A stretch of DNA of 64,000 nt from Bacteroidetes bacterium UBA7662 (GTDB lineage: Bacteria; Bacteroidota; Bacteroidia; UBA7662): assembly GCA_002483345.1 (NCBI GenBank), contig DLHS01000006.1, forward strand, positions 16,550-80,549, written 5' to 3'. Shown here piece by piece: positions 15,746 to 25,997 of this stretch. How positions within the stretch are numbered: position 1 is the first letter of the stretch; the number at the start of each line of letters is the position of its first letter. A program made the position numbers and the translations under genes. The notes beneath the pieces were generated by a model. That model ran no database searches, was not told the DNA's origin, and was given only the letters and a program-made list of their open reading frames with translations.

Positions 15746-18700
15746 TTAATCACATCCTCCAGGTTCACAGTATTGATTGAACCTTTTGATAATGTCAGGG
15801 TGAGTACTGTATTTTTCTTCGATAATACTTCTTAAATCCGTTGCACCATAAATTTTCAACAATGATTGACCATAAATATGTCTCATAAACATTGAGGCTG
15901 CCCTAAAGCCCTCATATTCATCTTGATAATCATAATTCAGAAATATCTCTCTGTTCTGTTCTGTATCAAAATACGAAGACCATTCACCTCTATCATATCC
16001 TGCTCCATGACGTGTCTCGTGTATAAGCGATTGATCATTACCCAAGAAGTAGTCATGTTCTAGTCTGTTTGCCGAAAAATTAAAAGAAGTACCTCCTCCA
16101 GAACTATTGTTATTTGTATTTGATTTACCTATGTAATAATGCATTACAGGGGATTGAATGACCTGATCAAATGAATTTTTTATTTCATACAAATCCGCTC
16201 TCTGGTTATTCAATCTTTTTATTTGCCTACTATACCGATTGCCTTCATATCCTTTTTCTTTCCATTTATCCATTTTCCTATCAATTCTTGAGCTGAGGGC
16301 ATTTATTCTATTATTGACCAAATTGTATGTGCCTACAAATTCCTTTCTGGTTTTATCATTTGAAAAGCTTGTGTCAGCACCATTAGGATCTATAAACCAA
16401 ATAGGATTATTTCCAAATGCAGCATAAGGGCTTTCGTGTGGTTTCACTACCGGATCAATATTCCAACGTCTACCCAGTCGTGCATCATACTGCCAGAACT
16501 CAGCGGAGTAGGAATTTCCTTTGCCGTAGATTTCATCGTCTTTTTCTTGTCCGTTCATGCCATACCTGTAGTTCTGCGCTGTTCCCGCGGTATAATGTCT
16601 CCCTGGCATGAGCATGCCGAAGGGATAATAATCCTGCGCCGTTTTAACATCGGCAGCATACCACGCATACAGGGTGTCGAATGGATTGGCCTTGACGCCG
16701 GTTCTTCTGTCTGCTATCGTGGCCATGACATTCCCCAGGTGGTTTGTTAACTCATATTCCTTCCTGCCTATACGATGCTGTGCCAGGCGGCCCGGTGCAT
16801 AACCAGCAGGAAGATCAGGTTCTGGCTCCGGTTCTTCATCATCGTTGTCATCATCATCCATACAACCGCATTCCGGATCATAGGAACCGGTGTATGCGCC
16901 CAGATTGTCCTCCTCCAGCATGCCCTCAAGCATCATGGAACTATAACTCAGCACATTGTAGTACAACTCCTGTTCTGCTTTGCGCACGCCCAAACGTTTA
17001 CTACCATAAATATAGTGTTCTGTCAGACTTATTTTCTCTGCATATTCAAGAGAAGATGAAACAGCTGCCAGCACATTGTCATATACCGACTGACCCAGTA
17101 TCTGCTGAATGAGTTGGAGCAGATCAGTGGCTGAAAAACCATGCATATCTCTCAAAACAGACAGAATAATCGCGTACTCCGTATTCTGAATCAATTCCCC
17201 TATCACAACTGAAGGATCATCCCGGTAAATCAGGTACAGCAGGTACTCATCACCTACCGCTGTTCTGACAGGTGTAAGGTTACCACTCAGCCAACTCACT
17301 GTAAACGCTTTCAAGTCAGCCATCTTGCCGCAACCAGCCAATGCCTGGCGCAAGGCTATGCGCTGAAACTCTTTGTCGTTCAGCAGATCATCGAATACTT
17401 GCGGGTTATTATTCAGAAGTAAAACGAAAAGCTCTTTCATCACAGAATCAACCCCCTGATCGTAACTTTTCAGGAAAGAAATGAATTCCGTCGCCCCGGC
17501 ATGTTCGATTATACACGGTATATCAATGTCGCAGTAGCTGAGTATGGAATAGCAATGGCTGTAATAAATAGTACTGAAATAAGATATCATTTCATTGTAC
17601 AGATTGCTTCCATCCGGGAGATTGTTGCAAATTTCCCCGGCCATGTGGTTGTAATAGCTCCCGTCTCCTGTTATTATTTGCTCAAGGAAAAACTCAGCTG
17701 CGCAATAGTAAAGAGCCTCAGCTATCATGACACCATTATCCTCCGCGTATAAATCGGCGAGAAAGGTCGGGGATGCATTCAGAAGCACCATTTTCAATGT
17801 ATTGATATCGGCATCGAAGTAGAAGCCTGGACCCTGCGTCCCTATCAGACTGACATCGTAACCGGTACCTGAGAGTTTGTTCAGTACAGCCGTCATGAAG
17901 GAGGGATTGCTGCTGAGCTGTAGTAAAATTGCCTCGAGACCTGGATAACCTGTTTGGTTCAGAATCTCGGTCATGATGTTGTCTATATTACCCTCTGTAC
18001 CGGGAGCCTCAAAATCCTGCCGGTAAACTGCCAACACATTGCCCTGGGCATCCGGCACATAATAATCGTGGTGCTCCAGGTTCAGATCCCCGTCGGCCAG
18101 AATGCTTTTTTTGATTCTTTGTCCCATGGCGTTGTAGGCAAAGTTCACAAAATGGTCTGCCGGCTTTTTCACACTGCTCAGTTTGCCATAGGTATTCCAG
18201 TAATACTGCTGTCCAGCCTGTCCGTCTGTCTTCAGGGTGCCATCTGCATAGTAAGTGTAATTATTATTGCCCTGACCATGCTTGAGATCATCGGGATAAG
18301 GCGAAGTGGTCACTGCATCGGTGACTTTATTCAGCTGATTTTTACCTGCATTATACGTATAGGTCAGGTTATCCATGGTATTGGAACCCCCACCCCGGCG
18401 GACAAGACCTGTGATGTTGCCGTTTTTGTCGTAGGTATATTCGGTCATATAACTCAATACACCGCTGTTGTCCCATTGGTATATTCCCGAACTGTCCATG
18501 AGTTCAAAATTGTCGGCACTTATCAGGCGGTTCAGTTGGTCATAGGTATAACTTCTGGCCAAAGCGCCAACACCTTGTATATCGGCAACCATGTGTGTAA
18601 TGTTGCCGTTATACAGATTGCCGCTTTGACGCTTACTGGCTTCCAGTTTGGCCACTGCCAGATTAACAGGTTCGTAATCCGTACTGTGATACCCCAGTGT

Positions 18701-21700
18701 AAAGGAAATCGCATCACGTGCCACCAGCAGGGGGTCAGCAGTACCGGCATCCTGGCCAATGTCATGACTTGAGTCCCGGACGGCTGAATTCATTGCTTTC
18801 ATCCAGCCCTGTAAGGTATAGGCATAATCCACTCCCTGCACCTTGTATTGGCCCAGCTCAACCCTTGCGAGTGGTCCGTGCAGGTAATAATAATACCGGG
18901 CATCCTTATCCCAGATCATACCATCATGGCTTGACTCCACTTCGGTTATTCGATTATCTCCGTCGTAAGTGTACCGGTGGTAAAACTGATCTGCGTAACC
19001 TGCCTGATAAGAGACAACGTTCACATTGCCACTGATGAGGTCAAAGGCGTAGTCAATCCGTTTGAATTGCTGGTTCATGGCGGCGAGTTCCGGATAATCT
19101 TGTATAACTACTGCCACATTACCACTGATATCGTAGCTATAATGAGTTGCATAGGCATAGTCCGTTGAATCTTCCGTCGTGCCGCTTTTGTAAGTATGGT
19201 AATAAGCCACCGTAGCCACCCGTGACCGCAGGTTACGCTGTTCTTGTCCTCCGAAAACAGCGTACTGACGCAGTCGTTTATCGTAATACTGTCTGACAAC
19301 TTCAAATTTATCCAGACTTGCAAGCTGCGATGCGAGCCAGCCCAGAGACTGATTCATTACATTGGAAGTGATGGACGACGGACTGCTGATCGTCACCAAA
19401 CCTGTCTCATAAGGCCTCCCCAACGCGTCATACAACGTATAGTTGAATTTACTGGTAATATACTGTTCGGCCGTTTGTGACAATACCACCTGACCGGCCC
19501 CATCATACCAGAAGCGGGTTGTGCCTCCATCCGGGGTGGTTTGTTCATAGGGTTGGTTGAAGGCATTGTAACGGTATTCGGTCTTCATGGAATGCGATGG
19601 CGTAATACCGTTTGTCATGCTGAGCCTGTCGCTGTTGATGTATCCGGAAGAATCAGCGTCTATCCGGAGAACTCCCTGTGGTGGCACTGTTCTGATCAGA
19701 TTACCCGCAAGGTCATAGTAATAAAGTGTATACTGGTACTGATTATCCTGAAACCTGAGGTCCATTGCTTCCGTGGCGTTGTTCACACAATGGTCTGCCC
19801 AGGCCATTTTGAAGGTGTCCTTAACGGCTTCAATATAATTATCATACATGGCAACTCCATTCCGGACAGCATTTACATAGGTAGCCCTTTCGCAGTTGAC
19901 GGTATCTATGTAACTGAAATTGTTATGTCCTTTGTCACAAAGCGTCACATATTCAATTTCACAGCAATTGGTCACTACCAGATCCGTCCAGCCTTGCAGC
20001 CAGATAATCGTTCCCCTGACAACATCATAAAACGGCATCTCAAAAAGATGCGAATTTCCTCTTCCGGCTACCAGACGAGGGCCTGGAGATGACATTACGG
20101 ACATGTTCTCCGGTGAAAACCCCGGGAAAGTAGGAGCGAAAAATTGTACATTGATGATACGATTCCCTGGCTTAGGCCTTATCTGTAGCCAGAATGAACC
20201 ATCCCCATTGCGGTTAAAGATTACCTCCTGAAAGCTCCCACCAAATGCTGATACCCAGACGGTGAGATTGACTCCCGGAAAAAACGGTGTATAGGAGGTA
20301 TAAACACTATCAGACTTGATGGCAATTTCCTCTAAAACATAAGTCAGGGTTGTAAGGTCTGTACTGATTTCTTCACAAACAAACACGGAGCCGTTGCAAT
20401 CCATACAATCTCCCGGCCCGTAGGCTACAGTGACTTCAGAACCCACAATGGATTCGTTGACCAAATGATCCTTAATTGCCGTTGAGCTCATTTCTTCCAT
20501 CGATGTTTGGGCATAATCCGTTTTGCTGTAAATGAACCCCCTCACTGCTGCACCAACCGCTTCGCATTCAATACAAGGCCCTGCAGAACTACAGAATCCA
20601 TTTTCACTGGTGTATACAGCAGGATTGTGGAACGGTCTTCCCCAAAAGACCCTGAAACCATAGTCAACACATTCTGTCCCGGAAAGCAGATATGCCAGTA
20701 AGTTGTTTATTTCCAGCATTTGCTCAGAAGAATTCTGAATGTCCCAGTTAATTGCATACTTCCGGACATACCGATCTTCCACACCATCTACGGCCAGATA
20801 CCCCTCCCAGACAAAATTGATACCATAGCCTCCCAGCGTGCTTGTGATTTCTCCGTCACAACCTGTTTCCGATTCTGAGAAAACATAGAGAATGAGTTCT
20901 TCTGTATTATCCGGTAAAATACTATAATCATAAGCACCTGCAGATCCTATGATACCCTCCAGCAGTTCAAGTGCAATAGAATAATAGGCTGCCGGCAGGT
21001 TTTCGAACGATATGCAATACGAGGTGACATCTTCAAACTGCTCACGTCTGATTATCAGACCGGGATACAGATCAATACCATTGTAATCCATATAATTCAA
21101 CAGATTGTCTTCAAACTCACCGAAACCTCCACCGTTAAAGGTTACAGTCGCATCACAATGCCTGTTGAAAAGTGCGTAGTTCCTGGTAAGGCCGCAGCTT
21201 TCAACAAGATTTTTATAGTCAGTTTCAGTAGCCAGCAGGTTGAGATGCTGATTCATATAGGCCGTAAGCACCTTGCCATAGTGGGGGGAATTAAAGGGTA
21301 TGATTTCTCCGTATATACCTGAAAAACCATTGTATGCCTCTGCAAACAGCGGGCAGTTAAGACATTTTTCCCCTTCCCTGAATTGCTGGTGTTCAACGGG
21401 ATAATCATAAAGAGAGAAATTCATGGTCCATCCCCTGAAAACAGTTGATCCGATATTAATAAGGAAAAAATTCTTGCCCTCCTCTGCCCTTCCCATACTC
21501 AGCAAATAGCCCATCATAGCAGTGTCAGGACGGATAGAAGAAAAAGTATAGCTGGAGGCACTGAAAGAAAAGCTACCGGAAATGGCCTGCAGCACTATCC
21601 TGAAGTGCGGGCCATGGGGAAAACCGGCGTAAAGATCAAAACGGTGCATATCTGAGCCGATGGAAGCATATTCAACTACAGCTGTTGTGCCTGAAAACCA

Positions 21701-24700
21701 GGTTTCAACTGAATCCTGAAGAGAAGTTGCCCCCGATATCGTTTTTGTACTGTAGTTGTTGGCCGGATAACTGTCATCAATCTGGTTGAGCAGATTCTGC
21801 ATCCCGACAGGAGTGGAATAAACGCCAATAGCAGAGGTAACATATTTCCTGCCATAAGCCTCCTCCCGGAAAATCCAGGCCAGGTCTACGAGGTGTATAT
21901 TACACCAGGCAGGAGTGTATTGTCCGGAAGAAAAATAATTATTTATAATATCCTCGAGATCCGAATAGGTAATTATTCCGTTGGTGCTGCAAACGGATTC
22001 CAGATCGCTGATAACGTTTTCCTGATACGTCAGAAAGTCTACGCATCCCTCAAAGGCGGTTATTACCTGTTGGATAACAGCAGTACACTTTGCCTCTCTG
22101 GCAGCCGCCAGCGCGTTTGTGACATATGTCTGTCCTGCTCCCTGTACTGTCGGATTGGAAGGATTATCCGCCAGATCCTGAAACGCTGCCGGCAATCCTG
22201 CTGTTACAACATCTGAGCCGGTGAGAAAGAGCGGTTCAAGCATGTCCAGCTCATAAAGTGTGATTTTTGCGCATTCCGCAGGCGGATCATAAGCAGTACC
22301 CGTCAAATCCTTTCTTATTTCAAGATAAAACGTTTTAAATGCAGACCAGAAATCATCCTTCTTTGAGTCAGAAAGCCAGTTATTTTTAATGTAGTCCCCC
22401 TCCACAACATCCTCACACAGATCAAAGTGACTCAAATTGCTGCTCAGGATATCTCCACTGGCAAATGTGGCACAATATGCAATGAGTCGTGCGGCTTTAT
22501 CAATGTCAAGATTCGTATATGGCGTCCATAAATCAATCCGGAAGTCGGTTGGGCTTGGGGGTGTTATATTATCATAAAGAGGATCAATATCAATTAAAGT
22601 AGCAATAGCACTCCCTTCCGCATAGAACCCGCTGGCAACAGCATCCTCATAGGTATTGATGCTGTCCAGCATATCTTCCATAGCATAAAATCCATCTGAA
22701 GCGGCTGAAAAACAATCCTGTAGCCGGCAGTATTCCGGGTGAGTAACCAGTAAGGCTTCCGCCCATTCCGGCTGAAAATTGTTCACAAAATCCTCTACCG
22801 ACATCGTACTGATCATAGATGGTGTCACAACCGTCCCGTTAGGAAGGGTCGTAGTAGCTGGATAACTGATACCACTTATATCCTGAAACAGTCTTCCAAC
22901 CCCTGAGCCTGTATCATAAGCCAGCAAACTACTGGTATTGACAGGAAAATAGCGGAAGTAAACCCCGGTACTGGCATGAATCGAATCTTTGTATGGAGCA
23001 TACCGACCTCCTGGGGTCACATCTGCCAGCATGGCCGCCTTCAGCTTATCGCACCGGTCATTTTCTCCGCTTATAGCGCAACCATCAAAATCCGTACTAT
23101 CCACCGATTTCATTACAAAGAATTCTGTTGTAAGCAAACAGGCTTCTGCTTCGGCCACATAGTTAACCGCCTTGCTCTCCAGATTGGCAGTACTCAGGGT
23201 AAGCTCTTTAAGGAGAAAATATTGTCCTACATCCAGGACTTCGGCTAACATATCATTATCCTCAGCATCAAAGGGTTTAAAAAGGACATTATCACAAACA
23301 GGCTGGCCGGAAGCTGCTTTTACAACAGACTTCCTGTAAAAAAGCGTGTCTTGCTGACATTCATCCAGCAGATACATTATAAAGTCATATTCGCAGGAAG
23401 TACAGATAGGTTCTTCCTCACATTCTGGTGAATATGGCGGAACTTCTATTTCGTATCCGAAAGCATAAGTACCTGCCTTTTCCACAAAAAATGGCTTTCT
23501 GAACTGCCAGCCTGAACCCGACGCAAGCATAATCTGCTCCCCACCTTGCAGCAGGTCTTCCGTAATCCATTCGGAAGCCGTGCTTCCCGCCAGGGGTTCA
23601 ATCGCGTTCCCGGGATCCGATTCACCAGCAAGCATGCTCGCCACGGTTTTACCAGCCTGATTCTGAATCTGGATGGTTGCCTGACCATTCGGATCGAGTA
23701 CGATGTTAGACCGGTAGTAGTTGGCAAGCCCGATCTCACTTCCAAAAAGCATATTCAACTGTGCCTGAAAAGGCTGAGCATAGGCATAACGCGTATTTTT
23801 TTCACCCAGACGAAATGCTGCACCGGCTCCCCCGACACGGAGGGGCCTTCCGGTGTTATCAGGTGTATATTCAGTCTGGATGAATGGGAAACCATCCGCA
23901 TTGGGCAGGAAGCTCCTGTGGTAGCCACCGGAAGGGCTTTGGGAAGAATAATAAGCACCGGCCCCGAAGTTTGTATCCAGTCCCGGAATCCCTGTGGGCA
24001 CGCAGTTAAGCCCATCAAAAAGTTCTGCAGTATAAGGTGTACCGGAATTCAACCTGCTATACCCTTCTACATAACGCAAGCGGAAACCACTGACACCACC
24101 AGGCAATACCTGTATGGCCGGCCTTCCTGCAAAATTGTAAATCTGATCTGAAACCAGCAGATGACCTGACTGTGAACTAAGCCTGGTCACTGTTTGTCTC
24201 GAGCGGAATGTCCCATCCAGATAATTAAGTACAGCCTTGTTCCTGGCGCCCTCCGCAAAGGCAAGGGAATACACCCAGTTAAGTGAATCTCCTTCGTGCG
24301 AAGCTGTTATGTGTTTTTTGTGTGTTGCCGCTGAAACAAGACCGCTTTGCGCAGAACCTGTCCAGGCCCCATAATACACCCCCTGGTAGTTAATGCTGTC
24401 TGGCCTTATCCGTCTCACCCGGTACATGAGGTATCCATGTTCATACACATTCGGTATTACGTAAGAAGAAGAAGCTGTATAAATACGGGTAGCATTGTGC
24501 TGAAAATCATATTTGATTTCACTGGCCGGTCTGTAAGAGGATTCAGCAAGATAATCATCCACAAAAGTCCATTCCAATTCATACAGGGTAGGCCAGTAGG
24601 CATATTCCGACCAAGCAATCTGAATGTCTCCGGAGCTTGTTTCAGAATGGGAAACGGCACCCAAAGCAGTACCATAATTGTACCCTGAGCCGGTATAGGA

Positions 24701-25288
24701 CAACTGGTAGAATTGTAACCTGATCTCGGCATCCATTTCCATCTTCGGCTGAAAACTGTTCCAGTTTACCGGATCCCATCCGGAAGAGTCGGGTGCAGAT
24801 TGCTGTACACTGATGATGTATGGCTTTATTTTATGATAGCCATAGAATTCTATCATCGACCGATCCGTAAAGCTTACCAATTCATCCGGGTTAAACTCAA
24901 CAATGAGGCTGACCAGCGTATCAGTCATAACATTATCCTCGTCCCAACGGTCTATGCGCAGATTAAATTTGTAGGAGAAGGTTCCCATAACCCTGTGGTC
25001 GTCGGGATTAATCCTCAGATTGACCCTGTCAATTATACTTTTGAATTTAAACCGTTGCCTCCACAGACTATATCCGAAGACACTATCAGCCTTAGCATGT
25101 TTTACTTCATACCCTGCCATAGCGGTAGTCGGGTTCACCAGAAAGTGCGCCTTTACATCATCTCCGGACAAAATATAAGATTGAAAAACCAAAGGTTTCA
25201 TTTCCACTGACTGCCCATGAGTCATATTAACAAATAGCAGAATGCCTGTGATACACAGGATGCTGATTCTCAAAACAGATAAAACCAT
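15746..25288 (-). CDS. Full-length RHS repeat protein with HExxH metallopeptidase tip
   Basis: 3180 residues from the ATG at 25288, 7 bp after the LolA-like gene; a start at 25327 would overlap it. A signal peptide (MVLSVLRISILCITGILLFVNMTHG) is followed by about 1850 residues of non-RHS sequence with scattered Cys pairs. YD repeats begin near 1851 (YYYDLAGNLIRTVPPQG) and run to about 2420 (DAQGNVLAVYRQ). The core is then split by about 340 residues of mostly helical sequence before EHYIYGSKRLGV (near 2763), and by an acidic linker (DDDDNDDEEPEPEPD) before ELTNHLGN (near 2844). DYYPFGM (near 2884) and NPIWFIDPNG (near 2962) mark the core end. The tip of about 215 residues has HETRH (His3090, Glu3091, His3094), a gluzincin-type zinc motif. 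RHS shells encapsulate and deliver their tips. Confidence 0.85.
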   Translation of the reverse strand: MVLSVLRISILCITGILLFVNMTHGQSVEMKPLVFQSYILSGDDVKAHFLVNPTTAMAGYEVKHAKADSVFGYSLWRQRFKFKSIIDRVNLRINPDDHRVMGTFSYKFNLRIDRWDEDNVMTDTLVSLIVEFNPDELVSFTDRSMIEFYGYHKIKPYIISVQQSAPDSSGWDPVNWNSFQPKMEMDAEIRLQFYQLSYTGSGYNYGTALGAVSHSETSSGDIQIAWSEYAYWPTLYELEWTFVDDYLAESSYRPASEIKYDFQHNATRIYTASSSYVIPNVYEHGYLMYRVRRIRPDSINYQGVYYGAWTGSAQSGLVSAATHKKHITASHEGDSLNWVYSLAFAEGARNKAVLNYLDGTFRSRQTVTRLSSQSGHLLVSDQIYNFAGRPAIQVLPGGVSGFRLRYVEGYSRLNSGTPYTAELFDGLNCVPTGIPGLDTNFGAGAYYSSQSPSGGYHRSFLPNADGFPFIQTEYTPDNTGRPLRVGGAGAAFRLGEKNTRYAYAQPFQAQLNMLFGSEIGLANYYRSNIVLDPNGQATIQIQNQAGKTVASMLAGESDPGNAIEPLAGSTASEWITEDLLQGGEQIMLASGSGWQFRKPFFVEKAGTYAFGYEIEVPPYSPECEEEPICTSCEYDFIMYLLDECQQDTLFYRKSVVKAASGQPVCDNVLFKPFDAEDNDMLAEVLDVGQYFLLKELTLSTANLESKAVNYVAEAEACLLTTEFFVMKSVDSTDFDGCAISGENDRCDKLKAAMLADVTPGGRYAPYKDSIHASTGVYFRYFPVNTSSLLAYDTGSGVGRLFQDISGISYPATTTLPNGTVVTPSMISTMSVEDFVNNFQPEWAEALLVTHPEYCRLQDCFSAASDGFYAMEDMLDSINTYEDAVASGFYAEGSAIATLIDIDPLYDNITPPSPTDFRIDLWTPYTNLDIDKAARLIAYCATFASGDILSSNLSHFDLCEDVVEGDYIKNNWLSDSKKDDFWSAFKTFYLEIRKDLTGTAYDPPAECAKITLYELDMLEPLFLTGSDVVTAGLPAAFQDLADNPSNPTVQGAGQTYVTNALAAAREAKCTAVIQQVITAFEGCVDFLTYQENVISDLESVCSTNGIITYSDLEDIINNYFSSGQYTPAWCNIHLVDLAWIFREEAYGRKYVTSAIGVYSTPVGMQNLLNQIDDSYPANNYSTKTISGATSLQDSVETWFSGTTAVVEYASIGSDMHRFDLYAGFPHGPHFRIVLQAISGSFSFSASSYTFSSIRPDTAMMGYLLSMGRAEEGKNFFLINIGSTVFRGWTMNFSLYDYPVEHQQFREGEKCLNCPLFAEAYNGFSGIYGEIIPFNSPHYGKVLTAYMNQHLNLLATETDYKNLVESCGLTRNYALFNRHCDATVTFNGGGFGEFEDNLLNYMDYNGIDLYPGLIIRREQFEDVTSYCISFENLPAAYYSIALELLEGIIGSAGAYDYSILPDNTEELILYVFSESETGCDGEITSTLGGYGINFVWEGYLAVDGVEDRYVRKYAINWDIQNSSEQMLEINNLLAYLLSGTECVDYGFRVFWGRPFHNPAVYTSENGFCSSAGPCIECEAVGAAVRGFIYSKTDYAQTSMEEMSSTAIKDHLVNESIVGSEVTVAYGPGDCMDCNGSVFVCEEISTDLTTLTYVLEEIAIKSDSVYTSYTPFFPGVNLTVWVSAFGGSFQEVIFNRNGDGSFWLQIRPKPGNRIINVQFFAPTFPGFSPENMSVMSSPGPRLVAGRGNSHLFEMPFYDVVRGTIIWLQGWTDLVVTNCCEIEYVTLCDKGHNNFSYIDTVNCERATYVNAVRNGVAMYDNYIEAVKDTFKMAWADHCVNNATEAMDLRFQDNQYQYTLYYYDLAGNLIRTVPPQGVLRIDADSSGYINSDRLSMTNGITPSHSMKTEYRYNAFNQPYEQTTPDGGTTRFWYDGAGQVVLSQTAEQYITSKFNYTLYDALGRPYETGLVTISSPSSITSNVMNQSLGWLASQLASLDKFEVVRQYYDKRLRQYAVFGGQEQRNLRSRVATVAYYHTYKSGTTEDSTDYAYATHYSYDISGNVAVVIQDYPELAAMNQQFKRIDYAFDLISGNVNVVSYQAGYADQFYHRYTYDGDNRITEVESSHDGMIWDKDARYYYYLHGPLARVELGQYKVQGVDYAYTLQGWMKAMNSAVRDSSHDIGQDAGTADPLLVARDAISFTLGYHSTDYEPVNLAVAKLEASKRQSGNLYNGNITHMVADIQGVGALARSYTYDQLNRLISADNFELMDSSGIYQWDNSGVLSYMTEYTYDKNGNITGLVRRGGGSNTMDNLTYTYNAGKNQLNKVTDAVTTSPYPDDLKHGQGNNNYTYYADGTLKTDGQAGQQYYWNTYGKLSSVKKPADHFVNFAYNAMGQRIKKSILADGDLNLEHHDYYVPDAQGNVLAVYRQDFEAPGTEGNIDNIMTEILNQTGYPGLEAILLQLSSNPSFMTAVLNKLSGTGYDVSLIGTQGPGFYFDADINTLKMVLLNASPTFLADLYAEDNGVMIAEALYYCAAEFFLEQIITGDGSYYNHMAGEICNNLPDGSNLYNEMISYFSTIYYSHCYSILSYCDIDIPCIIEHAGATEFISFLKSYDQGVDSVMKELFVLLLNNNPQVFDDLLNDKEFQRIALRQALAGCGKMADLKAFTVSWLSGNLTPVRTAVGDEYLLYLIYRDDPSVVIGELIQNTEYAIILSVLRDMHGFSATDLLQLIQQILGQSVYDNVLAAVSSSLEYAEKISLTEHYIYGSKRLGVRKAEQELYYNVLSYSSMMLEGMLEEDNLGAYTGSYDPECGCMDDDDNDDEEPEPEPDLPAGYAPGRLAQHRIGRKEYELTNHLGNVMATIADRRTGVKANPFDTLYAWYAADVKTAQDYYPFGMLMPGRHYTAGTAQNYRYGMNGQEKDDEIYGKGNSYSAEFWQYDARLGRRWNIDPVVKPHESPYAAFGNNPIWFIDPNGADTSFSNDKTRKEFVGTYNLVNNRINALSSRIDRKMDKWKEKGYEGNRYSRQIKRLNNQRADLYEIKNSFDQVIQSPVMHYYIGKSNTNNNSSGGGTSFNFSANRLEHDYFLGNDQSLIHETRHGAGYDRGEWSSYFDTEQNREIFLNYDYQDEYEGFRAASMFMRHIYGQSLLKIYGATDLRSIIEEKYSTHPDIIKRFNQYCEPGGCD

Positions 25289-25295
25289 CTTCGAA

Positions 25296-25997
25296 CTATT
25301 TTGCGGTTGCGTATAGCTGGTAACCATGATATTTTGATTTTAAAACCAGTTTATTCTTTTCTTTTGAAAACACATCAGCCGGTTTCGGCAAAGTACTGCC
25401 TCCCGCCATTGACAGGTAACGGAAAGAAATCACCAGTTCAGGTTCTCTGCTACTCATGCGGGGCAGCAGTTGTGTGGTCTCTGCAACAGCAGGAAAAACA
25501 TTGATTTTTTCAATCAGGAAAGAGCTTTTGTTGTAGACCAGGCTATACTCTCCTGAATCAAAAACCCTGCTTTTGATGAAAATCTCCCCTGTATTTGCAT
25601 CCAGCGATTTTATCCGGAGTTCTGAAACATTGGTAAAGATGTTCCTGAAGCTGGCCATCGGATCTATTTCCTCTGGTGAAAGACTTCCTGATTGACTCAC
25701 ATGAACTACCTTCTGACGGTGATTAATCATTACCTGATAACCATCTCCGATGATTATCTCACCGGAAACCGATTTCCTGTACAACTGTTTACGGCCGATA
25801 TAAAACCTGCCACTATCTGAGACCATACTACCAGATGGAGCTGTCACGGAGGTCTGCACAATTCTATAGCTTATGTGCTGATCCTGAAGCTTATCCATAC
25901 GAAACCTGATATGCTCAAGTACAAGCAGGGCATCTTGCTGAGCCGGTACAATGCCGGGTAAAAGCAAGAGACATATCGTGAATATCAGCTGTTTCAT
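25296..25997 (-). CDS. LolA-like periplasmic protein in RHS operon
   Basis: 233 residues with signal peptide MKQLIFTICLLLLPGIVPA. The pattern resembles the LolA/LppX half-barrel fold: 'ISYRIVQTSVTAPSG...GRFYIGRKQLYRK', then 'GDGYQVMINHRQKVVHVS', then 'GEYSLVYNKSSFLIEKINVF'. LolA-fold proteins carry lipidated or hydrophobic cargo across the periplasm. Its ATG overlaps the stop of the upstream SpvB-like gene (ATGA at 25994-25997) and it stops 7 bp before the RHS ATG. A chaperone or export-assist role for the RHS protein is inference; the LolA likeness is from pattern only. Confidence 0.6.
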   Translation of the reverse strand: MKQLIFTICLLLLPGIVPAQQDALLVLEHIRFRMDKLQDQHISYRIVQTSVTAPSGSMVSDSGRFYIGRKQLYRKSVSGEIIIGDGYQVMINHRQKVVHVSQSGSLSPEEIDPMASFRNIFTNVSELRIKSLDANTGEIFIKSRVFDSGEYSLVYNKSSFLIEKINVFPAVAETTQLLPRMSSREPELVISFRYLSMAGGSTLPKPADVFSKEKNKLVLKSKYHGYQLYATAK

